Both the position numbers and the translations under genes were made by a program. From the NCBI GenBank assembly GCA_964521715.1, contig CAZFSS010000020.1, positions 1 through 64,000 on the forward strand: 64,000 nt of DNA. The letters are read 5' to 3'. Of this stretch, positions 46,396 to 55,871 are shown in pieces. Origin of the DNA: DAOVRD01 sp964521715. GTDB lineage: Bacteria; Planctomycetota; Brocadiia; SM23-32. The notes below the pieces were generated by a model. The model did not search any database. It was not told the DNA's origin and worked only from the letters and a program-made list of their open reading frames with translations. Numbering within the stretch: the stretch's first letter is position 1; every line of letters begins with the position of its first letter.

Positions 46396-46617
46396 CCTTC
46401 AACGGCACCACGCGCTTCATCTGGGGCGGCGATTCCGATTGACAGTGCCTCGAACAGCGGGATGGCGACGATGACCTCGTTGCGCGCTTCACTGATGACT
46501 CGGGTGGCGTCGTGGAACGGTATCGCTACGGCGTGTACGGTGGCTGCACGGTGCTGGACGCCGACGGCAGCGCAGACGCCGACGGCCTGTCGGACGTGAG
46601 CAGCCCCTGTTCAAAGC
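46396..46617 (+). pseudogene. RHS-core remnant
   Basis: In one frame NGTTRFIWGGDSD, then TGA (46440), then QCLEQRDGDDDLVARF, VVERYRYGVYGGCTVLDADG and ADGLSDVSSP. It matches the intact RHS core at 61440 (WQCLEERDG, VERYRYDAYGAATVLDPDG, VDGLSDV). The TGA sits where the paralog has Trp (TGG). No end of the RHS core remains. Confidence 0.75.
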
Positions 46618-46761
46618 CCGCCCATTGACCGTGCTCTGCCGAGCCGATACCATTCTGCTGGAGTCACGGATCGGCCGTGCCCTCATTGCCGAGTCTCGCC
46701 CCGGCGGAAGGGGCGGTTCCGGCCCGGTCGCACAGCATCGAGGAATGCAGCAGAGGAGTCC

Positions 46762-47637
46762 ATGACTGAGAATGTCAGTCCCAACGCGTTTGCCGGCACC
46801 GACGAAGAGAGACGGTTGATCGAGCGCGCCATTCCCGCGAAAGCCCCGGCCGCCCCGAAACGCCCTCGCAGGCTGCTCGTCATGAGCCTGAACGTGCGCG
46901 ACGGAGTGCCGATGAGCCGCGGCCACAAGTCTATCGGCTACGCCAACCTGGCCTTCGAGTTGGTGGGGAGAAGGACGGGCGCGTACGAGACCGTCTTCAA
47001 CAACGATGTCTCCGTGTTCCGGCCTGAGAACCTCGCGAAGTACGACTCGATCTGCTTCAACAACACCGTGGGCGTGCTCACCGAGGACGCGGCGCTGCGC
47101 CAATCGCTGCTGGACTTCGTGAGGAGCGGCAAGGGCCTGGTCGGCATCCACGCGGCAGCGGCCACCTTCGTGCAGTACCCCGTGTACGACCAGTTCCCCC
47201 CGTTCGGCGAGATGCTGGGCGCCTACGAGGACGGTGGCCACCCGTGGAAGGCGGATGAGACCATCACGCTCAAGGTGGAAGACGCGACAAATCCCATCAA
47301 CGCGGCGTTCGGCGGGGAGAGCTTCGAGGTGAAGGACGAGGTCTTCCAGTTCCGGCGGCCCTACTCGCGCGACCGGCTGCACGTCCTCCTCGGCATCGAC
47401 ACCAACAAGACAGACATGAACCCCACGCGCCACTTCCTGCCGGACCGCTTCGCCGACAAGGACTTCGCCATCAGCTGGATCCGCCAGCACGGCAAGGGGC
47501 GCGTGTTCTACTCCTCGCTGGGTCACAACCCGGCGCTGTTCTGGGATCCGAAGATACTTCAGCACTTCCTTGCCGGCATCCAGTTCTCCCTTGGCGACTT
47601 GCAGGCCGATGCCACGCCGAGCGCCCGAAGACATTAG
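46762..47637 (+). CDS. ThuA-domain protein
   Basis: 291 aa class I glutamine-amidotransferase-like fold. RLLVMSLNVRDGVPMSRGHKS at the start, GKGLVGIHAAAATF (elbow region), GGHPWKADETITLKVED and RVFYSSLGHNPALFWDP are typical of ThuA-type proteins, which in planctomycetes accompany sugar catabolism (trehalose or related). The amidotransferase nucleophile Cys is not present, as in other ThuA members. No signal peptide. Start ATG 46762; an earlier one is excluded by the RHS debris. Confidence 0.87.
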   Translation: MTENVSPNAFAGTDEERRLIERAIPAKAPAAPKRPRRLLVMSLNVRDGVPMSRGHKSIGYANLAFELVGRRTGAYETVFNNDVSVFRPENLAKYDSICFNNTVGVLTEDAALRQSLLDFVRSGKGLVGIHAAAATFVQYPVYDQFPPFGEMLGAYEDGGHPWKADETITLKVEDATNPINAAFGGESFEVKDEVFQFRRPYSRDRLHVLLGIDTNKTDMNPTRHFLPDRFADKDFAISWIRQHGKGRVFYSSLGHNPALFWDPKILQHFLAGIQFSLGDLQADATPSARRH

Positions 47638-47904
47638 CGGGGATGGGACAGCGTGAGGCGTGGTGAACGGGCGATCCTATGCGTGATGCCGCTGTCATCG
47701 GGAGAGGTGTAACACATCCGTCTTTCTCTGATAGGATCCCGTCCAGCTCTCCGCGCGAGAGGACTCAGGTCGCTGACAACGGCGGACCTGGACGTGGAGC
47801 GCGGCGGCCCGCTTGACAAGAGGTCTGAAGACGCAGGTGGAGTGGGCTGCATCAGGTGCGATTACAGCGAGCTTTCTGCGATCTCCTCGGGCCGCCCCGG
47901 CCGC

Positions 47905-48095
47905 TATCCGGCCTTCGCAGCCAAGGACTGCTTCGGCGGAGTAGGCTGCGCCACTCATCCCTCGACCTCACCATGCTTGTCCGCCAGCCTCGCGGCGGGC
48001 TTGCTCGCCCTGGCGAGAAGGTCTACACCGACGCATCCTCCGCCCTGCCGCACGCTCCGGGCTACGGAGTGCAAGCCCCAGCCTGCTTGATGTCG
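47905..48095 (+). repeat. Dispersed 'CCTTCGCAGCC' repeat, copy B
   Basis: Begins CCTTCGCAGCCAAGGACTGC, continues CTTCGGCGGAGTAGGCTGCG, CTCGACCTCACCATGCTTG, GTCTACACCGACG and ends GCCTGC. It matches 50587-50760 block by block with small indels. Lies in the 47638-48315 gap, where I see no convincing gene. Confidence 0.7.
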
Positions 48096-48315
48096 CTGGC
48101 GCGCTGCGAGGCCTTCCGGCCCTATCCCTGAGAGATGAGCAAGAGCCAGGGGCGCGGCATACCTTGGTAAGCTCGGACATAGTTGTGGGACAGGGAGATC
48201 TCTGATACCCTCATTTCGGCGAGAGCGCCGGCGGAGAAGTGGAGGGAGCACCGCAACAGGGCCGAGACGCACCGGCCCCGTGAGTGCTCAGCAACCAGAC
48301 GGAGGGAGCCAGCAG

Positions 48316-49590
48316 ATGTCAGAGCAGCTCGCACTGCGTGGCGGCGAACGAACCGTGCCGGATGGCCTCATCAAGCCGTGGCCGCAGGTCACGGAGGACG
48401 ACCGGAGGGCCGTCCTAGAAGTGCTGAATGCTCCCAATATAGCTGCTCAGCAGTGGGTCCAGGCGGAGGGGCTGGCACGCGAGTGGGCCGACTACACGGG
48501 GGTGAAGTACTGCATCCCTGTCAACAGCGGCACGGCCGCCCTGCACATGTGCGTGGCCGGTCTGGGGATCGGGCCGGGCGATGAGGTGATAGTGCCCGCT
48601 TTCACCTTCTGGGCGAGCGCCGCGGCCGTGCTCCACCACAACGCTATCCCCGTCTTCGTCGACATCGACCCGCGCACCTACTGCATCGACCCCGGCCTGA
48701 TTGAAGCCGCTATCACGGAGCGCACGAAGGCCATCATGCCGGTGCACATCCACGGCATGCCTGCCGACATGGACCCCGTCCTCAGGATCGCCAGGAAGCA
48801 CGGCCTGGCCGTGATCGAGGACGTGGCCCAGGCGCACGGGGCAAGGTACAAAGGCCGCCTGTGCGGGTCCATGGGCGATGCGGCCGGTTACAGCACGCAG
48901 GCGTCCAAGACCCTCAGCAGCGGCTGCCAGGGCGGGCTGTTCACCACAGACGACGATGAGGTGTACGAGCGGGCCGCCCTCCTCCAGTACTTCGGCGAGC
49001 GGGTAGTCGTCGGACGGGAGCGGCAGGAACAACAGTACAACGCCCAGGGGCTGGGCTGGATGTACCGGGGCGACATGTTCAGCCAGGCCTTCGTCCGCAG
49101 CCAGATCAAGCGGCTGGACGAGAACAACGCGCTCCGCGTGAGGAACTGCCTGTTCCTCACCGAACACCTGAGCGACGTGCCGGGCATCCAGACGCCCTTC
49201 GTGCCAGACGAGTGCGAGCACGTCTACTACAATTACGTCGTCGGGTTCGACCCGGCGGCGCTCGGCTTGGACGTCTCCCCGCGCACACTGCGGGAGAAGG
49301 TTCAGGAAGCCCTCCAGGCCGAAGGGGTGGCCGTCGGCCAGTGGCAGCGGCGCTCCGTGCCGGCGCAGGACGTCTTCCAGAAGCGTGTGGGCTATGGCAG
49401 GGGCTGTCCCTGGCGGTGCTGGGATTCAGCCGTCAGCTACAACATCGACGTCTACCCGCACGCTAACGGATTCCTCGATTCTCACTGCTACGTCTTCGAC
49501 GTCAACCCGCCCAACGGCCTCGATCTGATGGGCCTGTACGTCGAGGCGTTCCGGAAGGTGATGGCAGGGCTCGACCAGGTGCTGGACTGA
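48316..49590 (+). CDS. DegT/DnrJ/EryC1/StrS aminotransferase
   Basis: 424 aa PLP enzyme. CIPVNSGTAALHMCVAGLGIGPGDEV, VPAFTFWASAAAVLHHNA, EDVAQAHGA and QASKTLSSG with the PLP Lys (about 198) are all present. These enzymes aminate keto-sugars (usually nucleotide-bound) for glycan or antibiotic sugars, some act on inositol; substrate unknown. ATG 48316 has GGAGGGAGCC upstream. No other sugar-nucleotide gene is adjacent, so its pathway is not evident. Confidence 0.88.
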   Translation: MSEQLALRGGERTVPDGLIKPWPQVTEDDRRAVLEVLNAPNIAAQQWVQAEGLAREWADYTGVKYCIPVNSGTAALHMCVAGLGIGPGDEVIVPAFTFWASAAAVLHHNAIPVFVDIDPRTYCIDPGLIEAAITERTKAIMPVHIHGMPADMDPVLRIARKHGLAVIEDVAQAHGARYKGRLCGSMGDAAGYSTQASKTLSSGCQGGLFTTDDDEVYERAALLQYFGERVVVGRERQEQQYNAQGLGWMYRGDMFSQAFVRSQIKRLDENNALRVRNCLFLTEHLSDVPGIQTPFVPDECEHVYYNYVVGFDPAALGLDVSPRTLREKVQEALQAEGVAVGQWQRRSVPAQDVFQKRVGYGRGCPWRCWDSAVSYNIDVYPHANGFLDSHCYVFDVNPPNGLDLMGLYVEAFRKVMAGLDQVLD

Positions 49591-50143
49591 GCCAAGCAAG
49601 GCCAGTCTGTCTTCGAGTCCCTTCAAAACGCTGGCGTAGTTCGTCTGCCCTATGAGGCCGACCGAAAGGTCGAACGGTTTCCACGTCAGGCTACTCGCCG
49701 CCTGCATCATCCCCGTCGTCGCGCTTGCCAGCACCCGGCTCTCGGCGGCATCCCCGAAGATGCGCAGGGCAGCCTCACCGGTGTCCGCGGGGCTCCCGAG
49801 TGTCTCGTTCGCGTACCATCCGCTCAGGACCAACTCGGTCGTGCCCAGCCCAGCGGTCCCGATCTGGTAGAGAACCATCGTGTCCCCTCGGTTCGTCAGG
49901 CCGCTGAAGGTGAAGAGCCGGAGCCCCTCGTAGGGATCCAGGTGGCCGGTCGATGTCGTGGACCCGAGCGGCGTCCCGATGAAATCGTGGCTGCTGGCCC
50001 CGCTGAGATCCACGGACCATCCGGCCAGATCATTCGTCTCGGCCCCCCTTGATGAGGATGTTCTCCGCTTGCGCCACTGCTGACGACGCAAGCAACAGGC
50101 CCACGGCCAGAGCCACCCACCGGCCTTCCGTATGGTTGATCAT
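49591..50143 (-). pseudogene. Frameshifted, truncated secreted carbohydrate-binding-like protein
   Basis: ATG 50143 starts a signal peptide (WVALAVGLLLASSAVAQA) then ENILIKGG; after a run of six G (about 50042) the frame must shift by one base to read AETNDLAGWSVDLSGAS, LGSTTSTGHLDPYEG and LYQIGTAGLGTTELVLSGWY. The motif NxLxxGGFETxDLxGW starts many secreted PEP-CTERM-type modules. The 3' end is lost against the aminotransferase 3' end. One G fewer would restore the frame. Confidence 0.65.
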
Positions 50144-50512
50144 CGTCCCCTCTCGGAGACGTCTCTGCTTGCATGAACGACGCGTGGTGACCTCTTCTGA
50201 CACCCCCACAGCTCACGCCGGAGCTGCAGGCTCCGGCGTTCCCAACACCCCGACCCCTCCCGGAGCACTGCCGCCCGAGGGGGCCCCGAGCCCCTCTGAT
50301 GCGTTGACTGCCCTTCTTTGGCGCAGTGTCTCCCGGAGCTTGTGCCGGCAACGGACGTGCCACTCCAATCCCCACTGCAGATGCGCCCGCCGGGCATCTA
50401 AGGCCCTCTGCGCGGCTTCCTCCGAGATCGGAGGGGTCGCGGTCGTCTGGTGCACGTCAGCCGAGGATGACACGTGTCTGACAGATGCGGGGACGCACTG
50501 CTGACCACCATC

Positions 50513-50590
50513 CATGCCCGCAGGCACACCCGCGGCACCCGCCTCAGCAAGAAGGGCGTGGCCCCGCGCACCGCCCAGGCCGCCATCCAG
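50513..50590 (+). pseudogene. Fragment of another tyrosine integrase
   Basis: Reads HARRHTRGTRLSKKGVAPRT then AQAAIQ, close to the catalytic region pattern FHALRHTFGTLLxxxGVAPRTAQAxMRHS of planctomycete integrases. Frame is lost on both sides; the 'CCTTCGCAGCC' repeat begins at its 3' end. A different family member from the tails at 34.2 and 56.7 kb. Confidence 0.5.
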
Positions 50591-50760
50591 CCTTCGCAGC
50601 CAAGGACGGCTTCGGCGGAGTAGGCTGCGCCGCTCCCCGCTCGACCTCACCACGCTTGCTCGCCGTGGCGAGAACGTCTACACCGACCCGTCCTCCGCCC
50701 TTCGACAAGCTCAGGGCTATGGAGGGCAGGCCCCAGGCTGCCTGACGTGGCCGGCGCAGT
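50587..50760 (+). repeat. Dispersed 'CCTTCGCAGCC' repeat, copy C
   Basis: Same blocks as copy B: CCTTCGCAGCCAAGGACGGC, CTTCGGCGGAGTAGGCTGCG, CTCGACCTCACCACGCTTG, GTCTACACCGACC, then CTTCGACAAGCTCAGGGC related to the first-kilobase repeat. Inserted at the end of an integrase fragment. The rest of 50144-50512 shows no gene. Confidence 0.7.
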
Positions 50761-50857
50761 CGAGGCGCTACCAGAAATGCCGCTGGAAGGCACAGTCGAG
50801 TCAGCCCTGACGACGCACAGCGGGGCCGCAGGGAGCCTGGCGACCAGAGCACAACAG

Positions 50858-50887
50858 GCTTGACATCGGCGGCCGCCGGTGTCAAGC
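50858..50887. promoter_or_regulatory. 30-base inverted repeat upstream of GH9 gene
   Basis: GCTTGACATCGGCGG (50858-50872) is the reverse complement, with one mismatch, of CCGCCGGTGTCAAGC (50873-50887). A related element lies at 54605-54633 before the DUF2961 gene, followed in both by similar bases (CCGGG/GAACCGTA...TGTCCCA). Could be an operator or a hairpin; it lies 160 bases before the GH9 start. Confidence 0.5.
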
Positions 50888-51046
50888 TTACCCCGCGGTC
50901 CGAGCCGGGGCGAACCGTATCACCTCAAACGCCCCCGGATGTCCCACGTCATTGACCACGCTTACGGAGGTCTCGTGCACGGAGCAGTAGCGGCGGGCGC
51001 TGGCCGCCGCGCAGCGTTGAGTCGGTCAAGGAAAGGCGGTGCTTGC

Positions 51047-53455
51047 ATGGAGGCGTTCGCATTCGGCAGAGGCGTGTGGACCGTCGGGGTCGCGCTGGTC
51101 GTCCTTTCCGCCGCGTCGGCGTACGGCCAGCAGGGGCCGCAGCCTGAGAAAGGGGGACGCATTCGCCAGGGCTCCTTTCTCCTGGGTGGGAACCAGGGCG
51201 GCCGCCTCGTCCTTTTCATGGGGAACGAGCCGCTCCTGAACGACTGCGGCATCGGGTGCGGCTACCGCGGGTACACACGCTCAGACGCGTTTGCCGACAG
51301 AAAGCTGGAGAAGGGAGAGGGCACGATCCGTTTCAGCGGCTCCCTGGAGGGAGCGCCCGTGACGTTCGAGCAGAACGTGTCCATCGAGGGCGGGCGGATC
51401 CACGTCGAGCTGAAGCGGCGCGGCCCATGGCCGGCGGACGCGGGATGGTGCAGCTTTCAGCTTTTTCTGCCCATCAGCCGCTACGGCCAGGCGCAGTACC
51501 GCGCCGACGGTGCCGTCAGGCGCTACCCGGAGACGCTCACAGGCGACGGCAACATCCTGGGCGACATCCGCCGTCTGGAGTGCAACCTGGACAACGCCGC
51601 GCTTGACCTGATCCTGGAGTGTCCGGCCGGCATGGGCCTCCAGGACACGCGCAAGTGGCAGGGGCAGTTCTTCCAGGTCGGGATCGGCTTCCCGCCGGGC
51701 GACGACGTGCGGGCTGACCTCTACCTGGCCCTGCCCTGGACGCTGGAAGGATTGCCGCGGCCACGGTTGTGCCGGTCGCAGATAGGCTATCCCGTCAAGG
51801 GCATGAAGTTCGTTGTGCTGGAGTGGCCGAAGGGCTCGCCTCAACCGGACGACCGTGTGCGGCTCGAGAAGGACGGCGCCGTGGTGAAGGAGGGCCGCTT
51901 GACTCCGGCCGCGGACTATGACTACATGCAGAGCAGCTTCGGTGTGTTCGACTTCGCAGACGTGCGCACGCCGGGCACTTACCGCATCGTCTGGAGCGGG
52001 GGCGCGGAGGACGTGTCCGTGCGCGAGAGCATCTTTGAGGACCGCCTGTGGGAGCCGACGCTCGACTACTTCATGCCGTGGGAGATGTGCCATGCGGCTG
52101 TGAAGTTCGACGGGAAGGTGCCCGACCTGCAGCCGTGCCACATGGACGACGCCGTGCGGGTGCCGGCCCATTTCCCCGGCGTGGACGGTTTTGTCTCCTA
52201 CGAGTGCGAGGGGACGCCGTACAAGGAGGGTGACCGCATCCCGTGCACCAAGGGGGGCTGGCACGACGCGGGCGACTACGACCTGTACGCCCACAGACAA
52301 GGCCTGGTTGTCTGGCTGATGGCCTTGGCGTACGAGGAGTTCGGCATCCAACGGGACGTGGCGACGCTCGACGCAGACGCGCAGCGGTTCGCGCTGGGCA
52401 AGCCGGACGGCGTGCCGGACATCGTGCAGCAGGTCGAGTGGGGGGCCCTGTGGCTCCTCAGCATGGAGCAGCCGGACGGACGCGTCTACGTGGGCGTCCA
52501 AGACCAGCCAGCCCGCTATCCGCAGCAGGACACGGACAACGTGCCCGGCACCGGGGACGAGAGGCAGGTCTACGTTGACTATTGCTCGGACGTGCAGCTC
52601 GCCCAGGCGATCTCGCTGGCGGCGGCGAGTCGTGCCCTCGAGCAACACAGGCCAGAGCTGTCGGCTCGCTGCCTGGACGCGGCGCGCCGGGCGTTCGCCT
52701 GCTTCCAGAGCCGGCCGGAGGTCTACCGGCCCGCCGCCAACTTCGGCGCGAAGCCGGAGAACGGCCGGGACGGGATGGTCCTCGCGGCGGCGATCGAGCT
52801 CTACCTGACGACGAAGGACGCCGAGTACCTGCGCTTAGTCGAGGACATGTCCGACGCCATCCCGAAGCTGCCCCTGACCTGGCCCGCCGGGTACAGCACG
52901 CCGGGGAACGGCTTCTGGTACGCCCCGCCCTTCCTGGCCCGCCTCTACGCCGTGCTGCCGGCCGGTGAGCTGAGGGACCGCGTGCGCGACGGCTGCCGGC
53001 GAGCGGCGGAGACCCAGGCTCAGCTTTCGTCCCCGCGGCCGTGGCCTTTCTTCTGGTGGCACATTCAGGACTGGGGGAACAGCGGCCACTGCCTGTTCCG
53101 GGTCTTCGACTCGTACTACCTGGAGCGCGTCGTGCCGGGCGTCTTTACCCTGGACGACAGCGTGCGGGGCATGCTTTGGGTATTCGGGCTGCATCCGCTG
53201 AACGACACCGTGTTCGTCTGCGACATCGGTTACCCCGGGCCGCGGTACCTCTTCAACGGCCGCCTGCACGGGCGCTTCGGCGCCAGGCCTGCCTCCGTGC
53301 CGGGAGCAGTTGTGCCGGGGATGGGAGGCGTGCCGGACGCGGGCATGCTGGTCTACGACGACCGACCGGGCAACTGGTTCCATAACGAGGCAGTCATCGA
53401 CTCGGCCGCCAGCTACATCTTCGCCGTCAACGCCCTTAAGAAGGCAGGTTACTGA
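51047..53455 (+). CDS. Secreted glycoside hydrolase family 9 protein
   Basis: 802 aa from ATG 51047 (signal peptide VWTVGVALVVLSAASAYG); the longer open frame from 50879 is not needed. A jelly-roll or Ig-like N-terminal part (about 30-390) precedes the GH9 (alpha/alpha)6 domain with GGWHDAGDYD (Asp about 405 and 408) and, near the C-terminus, NWFHNEAVID (Glu about 782), the expected catalytic set. It should hydrolyse beta-1,4-glucan-type chains outside the cell. It is followed, 71 bases later, by the URO-D-like gene. Confidence 0.85.
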   Translation: MEAFAFGRGVWTVGVALVVLSAASAYGQQGPQPEKGGRIRQGSFLLGGNQGGRLVLFMGNEPLLNDCGIGCGYRGYTRSDAFADRKLEKGEGTIRFSGSLEGAPVTFEQNVSIEGGRIHVELKRRGPWPADAGWCSFQLFLPISRYGQAQYRADGAVRRYPETLTGDGNILGDIRRLECNLDNAALDLILECPAGMGLQDTRKWQGQFFQVGIGFPPGDDVRADLYLALPWTLEGLPRPRLCRSQIGYPVKGMKFVVLEWPKGSPQPDDRVRLEKDGAVVKEGRLTPAADYDYMQSSFGVFDFADVRTPGTYRIVWSGGAEDVSVRESIFEDRLWEPTLDYFMPWEMCHAAVKFDGKVPDLQPCHMDDAVRVPAHFPGVDGFVSYECEGTPYKEGDRIPCTKGGWHDAGDYDLYAHRQGLVVWLMALAYEEFGIQRDVATLDADAQRFALGKPDGVPDIVQQVEWGALWLLSMEQPDGRVYVGVQDQPARYPQQDTDNVPGTGDERQVYVDYCSDVQLAQAISLAAASRALEQHRPELSARCLDAARRAFACFQSRPEVYRPAANFGAKPENGRDGMVLAAAIELYLTTKDAEYLRLVEDMSDAIPKLPLTWPAGYSTPGNGFWYAPPFLARLYAVLPAGELRDRVRDGCRRAAETQAQLSSPRPWPFFWWHIQDWGNSGHCLFRVFDSYYLERVVPGVFTLDDSVRGMLWVFGLHPLNDTVFVCDIGYPGPRYLFNGRLHGRFGARPASVPGAVVPGMGGVPDAGMLVYDDRPGNWFHNEAVIDSAASYIFAVNALKKAGY

Positions 53456-53526
53456 CGGACCTCCGGCACTGTCAGCGCCGGTGGAGGTCGAGGTCCGGCT
53501 CCAAAGCCATGTGAGGGGCGCACAGC

Positions 53527-54570
53527 ATGGGCAACGGATCAGGCCACGGCGTGAAGGATCGGGTGCAGCGCTGGCGGGACTTCCTCGACCTGCAGAAGCC
53601 GCCTCAGCACGTGTTCCGCATCAACTACGCGCCTGACAACGTCGAGCGGCCGCGCCTGTGGCCGGACAAGAAGGCCGAGCGAATCGAGTGGGCGTGGCAG
53701 GCTTACGAGCGGCACCTGGCGCGCACTGAGTGGCTGCGTGACGACTCGCTGCCGTGCCTGTTCCCTTGCACGGGCACTGAGATCTTCGCCGAGGCGTTTG
53801 GGTGCCGAGTGCACCGTCCGACGGACAACAACCCGTTCGCGTTGCCCCTCGTGCACAACGCGGCCGAGGCGAGGCGGCTGACTGTGCCGGAGGTGGGTGC
53901 AACGCCGCTGGCCATGCTGTTTGAGATCGCGGATGAACTGCGGAGACGCGCTGGCGACGGTGCACTCATGAAGCTTGTGGACATCCAGAGCCCGATGGGC
54001 ATCGCCGCGCTCATCTGGGACAAAAACACGTTCTACATGGCGCTGGTTGAGGAGCCGGAAGCGGTGCGCGAGCTTGCGGCGAAGGTGAAGGAGCTGCTCA
54101 CGGCGTTCCTCGACGCCTGGTTCGCCCGTTACGGAACGGAGTTCATCTCTCACTGCCCTGACTGCTACATGCCGCGCGGCGTCACGCTCTCGGAGGATGA
54201 GGCGGGCGCAGTGAACGAGCGGATGTTCGACGAGCTTTTCCTACCGGACCTGGCGGAGCTTTCGGAGCGTTACGGCGGGATCGGCATCCATTGCTGCGCG
54301 GATGCCCGCCACCAGTGGGAAGGCTTTCTGAGGGTGCCCGGCCTGCGCGTGCTGAATATATGCCAGCCCGCGGGAGAGGTGTGGGATGCGTACAGGTTCT
54401 TCGCGCGGCACACGGCGCAATCCCATAGCTGGTTCGGCGACGGGCCGGCGTGGACATGGCCGGCGCAGCTTCCCGAGGGCTCGCGCGCCGTGATCGAGGT
54501 GACGGCCAACAAGCGCGAAGAGGCCCTTGAACTCTCGGACAGGCTCTGGACCGCCTGCGGCCGGGACTGA
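53527..54570 (+). CDS. Uroporphyrinogen decarboxylase-like (URO-D family) protein
   Basis: 347 aa. RVQRWRDFLDLQKPPQHVFRI, then GALMKLVDIQSPMG, FISHCPDCYMPRGVTLSEDE, IHCCADARHQWEGF and a terminal VIEVTANKREEALEL fit the URO-D/corrinoid methyltransferase superfamily, TIM barrel. Classical HemE motifs (RPVWxMRQAG) are absent, so it is not haem synthesis; relatives in planctomycetes sit next to sugar genes with unknown function. GAGGGGCGCAC precedes the ATG. Likely cotranscribed with the GH9 gene. Confidence 0.75.
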   Translation: MGNGSGHGVKDRVQRWRDFLDLQKPPQHVFRINYAPDNVERPRLWPDKKAERIEWAWQAYERHLARTEWLRDDSLPCLFPCTGTEIFAEAFGCRVHRPTDNNPFALPLVHNAAEARRLTVPEVGATPLAMLFEIADELRRRAGDGALMKLVDIQSPMGIAALIWDKNTFYMALVEEPEAVRELAAKVKELLTAFLDAWFARYGTEFISHCPDCYMPRGVTLSEDEAGAVNERMFDELFLPDLAELSERYGGIGIHCCADARHQWEGFLRVPGLRVLNICQPAGEVWDAYRFFARHTAQSHSWFGDGPAWTWPAQLPEGSRAVIEVTANKREEALELSDRLWTACGRD

Positions 54571-54604
54571 TGCCGCAGGGCGTCTGGTGACGAGAGCACC
54601 TCAG

Positions 54605-54633
54605 GCTTGACCTAGGCGGCCACCGACGTCAAG
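54605..54633. promoter_or_regulatory. Inverted repeat upstream of DUF2961 gene
   Basis: CTTGACCTAGGCGG faces CCACCGACGTCAAG with outer arms CTTGAC/GTCAAG perfectly paired, similar in size and surroundings to the element at 50858-50887. It lies 147 bases before ATG 54780. Shared use by two genes suggests a common regulator or a repeat family. Confidence 0.45.
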
Positions 54634-54779
54634 ACAACAGCGGGGCGCCAGCCGGGAGGAACCGTACTACGTCAGGTCGTCCGGAATGTCCCATTTCGCT
54701 CACGACGTACACGCAGTCTAAGAGAGGCTCACAACGGAGCAGCAGGTATCCGCTCTCTGGAGCGAAGGAGGAATAGACG

Positions 54780-55871
54780 ATGGAGCAGTTTGACGGCCTC
54801 GGCATGGACCTGGGGAATCTCGCCCGTCTGTCGAGGGCAAAGACCCGTTCCATCAGCGCGGAGAACCCCACGGGTGAGAAGGGGCGTGGAGGCATGGCCA
54901 GCGACGGCCCTGGGGCGCACGCCGCTCGCGACCTCGGGCCGGGCTGGAAGATGTCTCCGTGCGTCCGGATCGAGCCCGGCCAGACCTACACGCTTGCCGA
55001 CATTGCAGGGCCCGGAGCCATCCAATCCATGTGGCTCAGCGGCGACGTTGCCCGGAAAGGTCCGTTGGCCCGCTTCTACATCCTTCGCATCTACTGGGAT
55101 GACCAGGAGCAGGCGTCGGTGGAATGCCCCAGTGCTGACTTCTTCGCCTCTGGCTGGGGGCAATTCGCCCAGGTCAGCTCCCTGCCCGTCTCAGTGAACC
55201 CGAACCGTGGCTACAACTGCTTTTGGGAGATGCCATTCAGAAAGCGATGCCGCATAACGCTCGAGAACCGTCATCACGAGGCGATGACGCACTTCTACCA
55301 GATCAACTACACGCTCACGGAGATACCTGAGGATGTGGGCTACTTCCACGCCCAGTTCCGCCGGACGAACCCGCTTCCTTACAAGGAGCCGTACACGATT
55401 GTCGACGGCATTCGGGGCGCCGGCCATTACGTGGGCACGGCGCTGGCCTGGGGAGTGAACAACAACGGCTGGTGGGGAGAGGGCGAGATCAAGTTCTACC
55501 TCGACGGCGACTCGGACTTCCCAACGATCTGCGGCACAGGGACGGAAGATTACTTCGGCGGCGCCTATGATTGGGATGTTGATGGGCAATATGTGACCTA
55601 CTCAACGCTTTTTCTGGGGATGCATCAGGTCATCCGGTCTGACGGCGCGTATAGGTCCCAACAGCGTTTCTCAATGTACCGCTGGCACATCGTGGACCCC
55701 GTTCGCTTCGAGCAGGACCTGCGGGTGACCATCCAAGCTCTGGGATGGCGGGACGGCCGCCGGTACCTGCCTCTGCAGGACGACATTGCCTCCGTGGCCT
55801 ACTGGTATCAGACGTTGCCTTCCGCACCATTCCCGCCGCTGCCGGACAGGGACTACCTGGAGATCATATGA
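54780..55871 (+). CDS. DUF2961-domain protein
   Basis: 363 aa. GPGWKMSPCVRIEPGQTYTL, GPGAIQSMWLSGD, RFYILRIYWDDQEQASVECP, INYTL and TICGTGTEDYFGGAYDW are the ordered landmarks of DUF2961, whose characterised members act on fructans or related glycans (two jelly-roll folds). GAAGGAGG is placed ideally before ATG. No signal peptide, though many homologs have one. Ends where the deleted second copy begins. Confidence 0.85.
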   Translation: MEQFDGLGMDLGNLARLSRAKTRSISAENPTGEKGRGGMASDGPGAHAARDLGPGWKMSPCVRIEPGQTYTLADIAGPGAIQSMWLSGDVARKGPLARFYILRIYWDDQEQASVECPSADFFASGWGQFAQVSSLPVSVNPNRGYNCFWEMPFRKRCRITLENRHHEAMTHFYQINYTLTEIPEDVGYFHAQFRRTNPLPYKEPYTIVDGIRGAGHYVGTALAWGVNNNGWWGEGEIKFYLDGDSDFPTICGTGTEDYFGGAYDWDVDGQYVTYSTLFLGMHQVIRSDGAYRSQQRFSMYRWHIVDPVRFEQDLRVTIQALGWRDGRRYLPLQDDIASVAYWYQTLPSAPFPPLPDRDYLEII

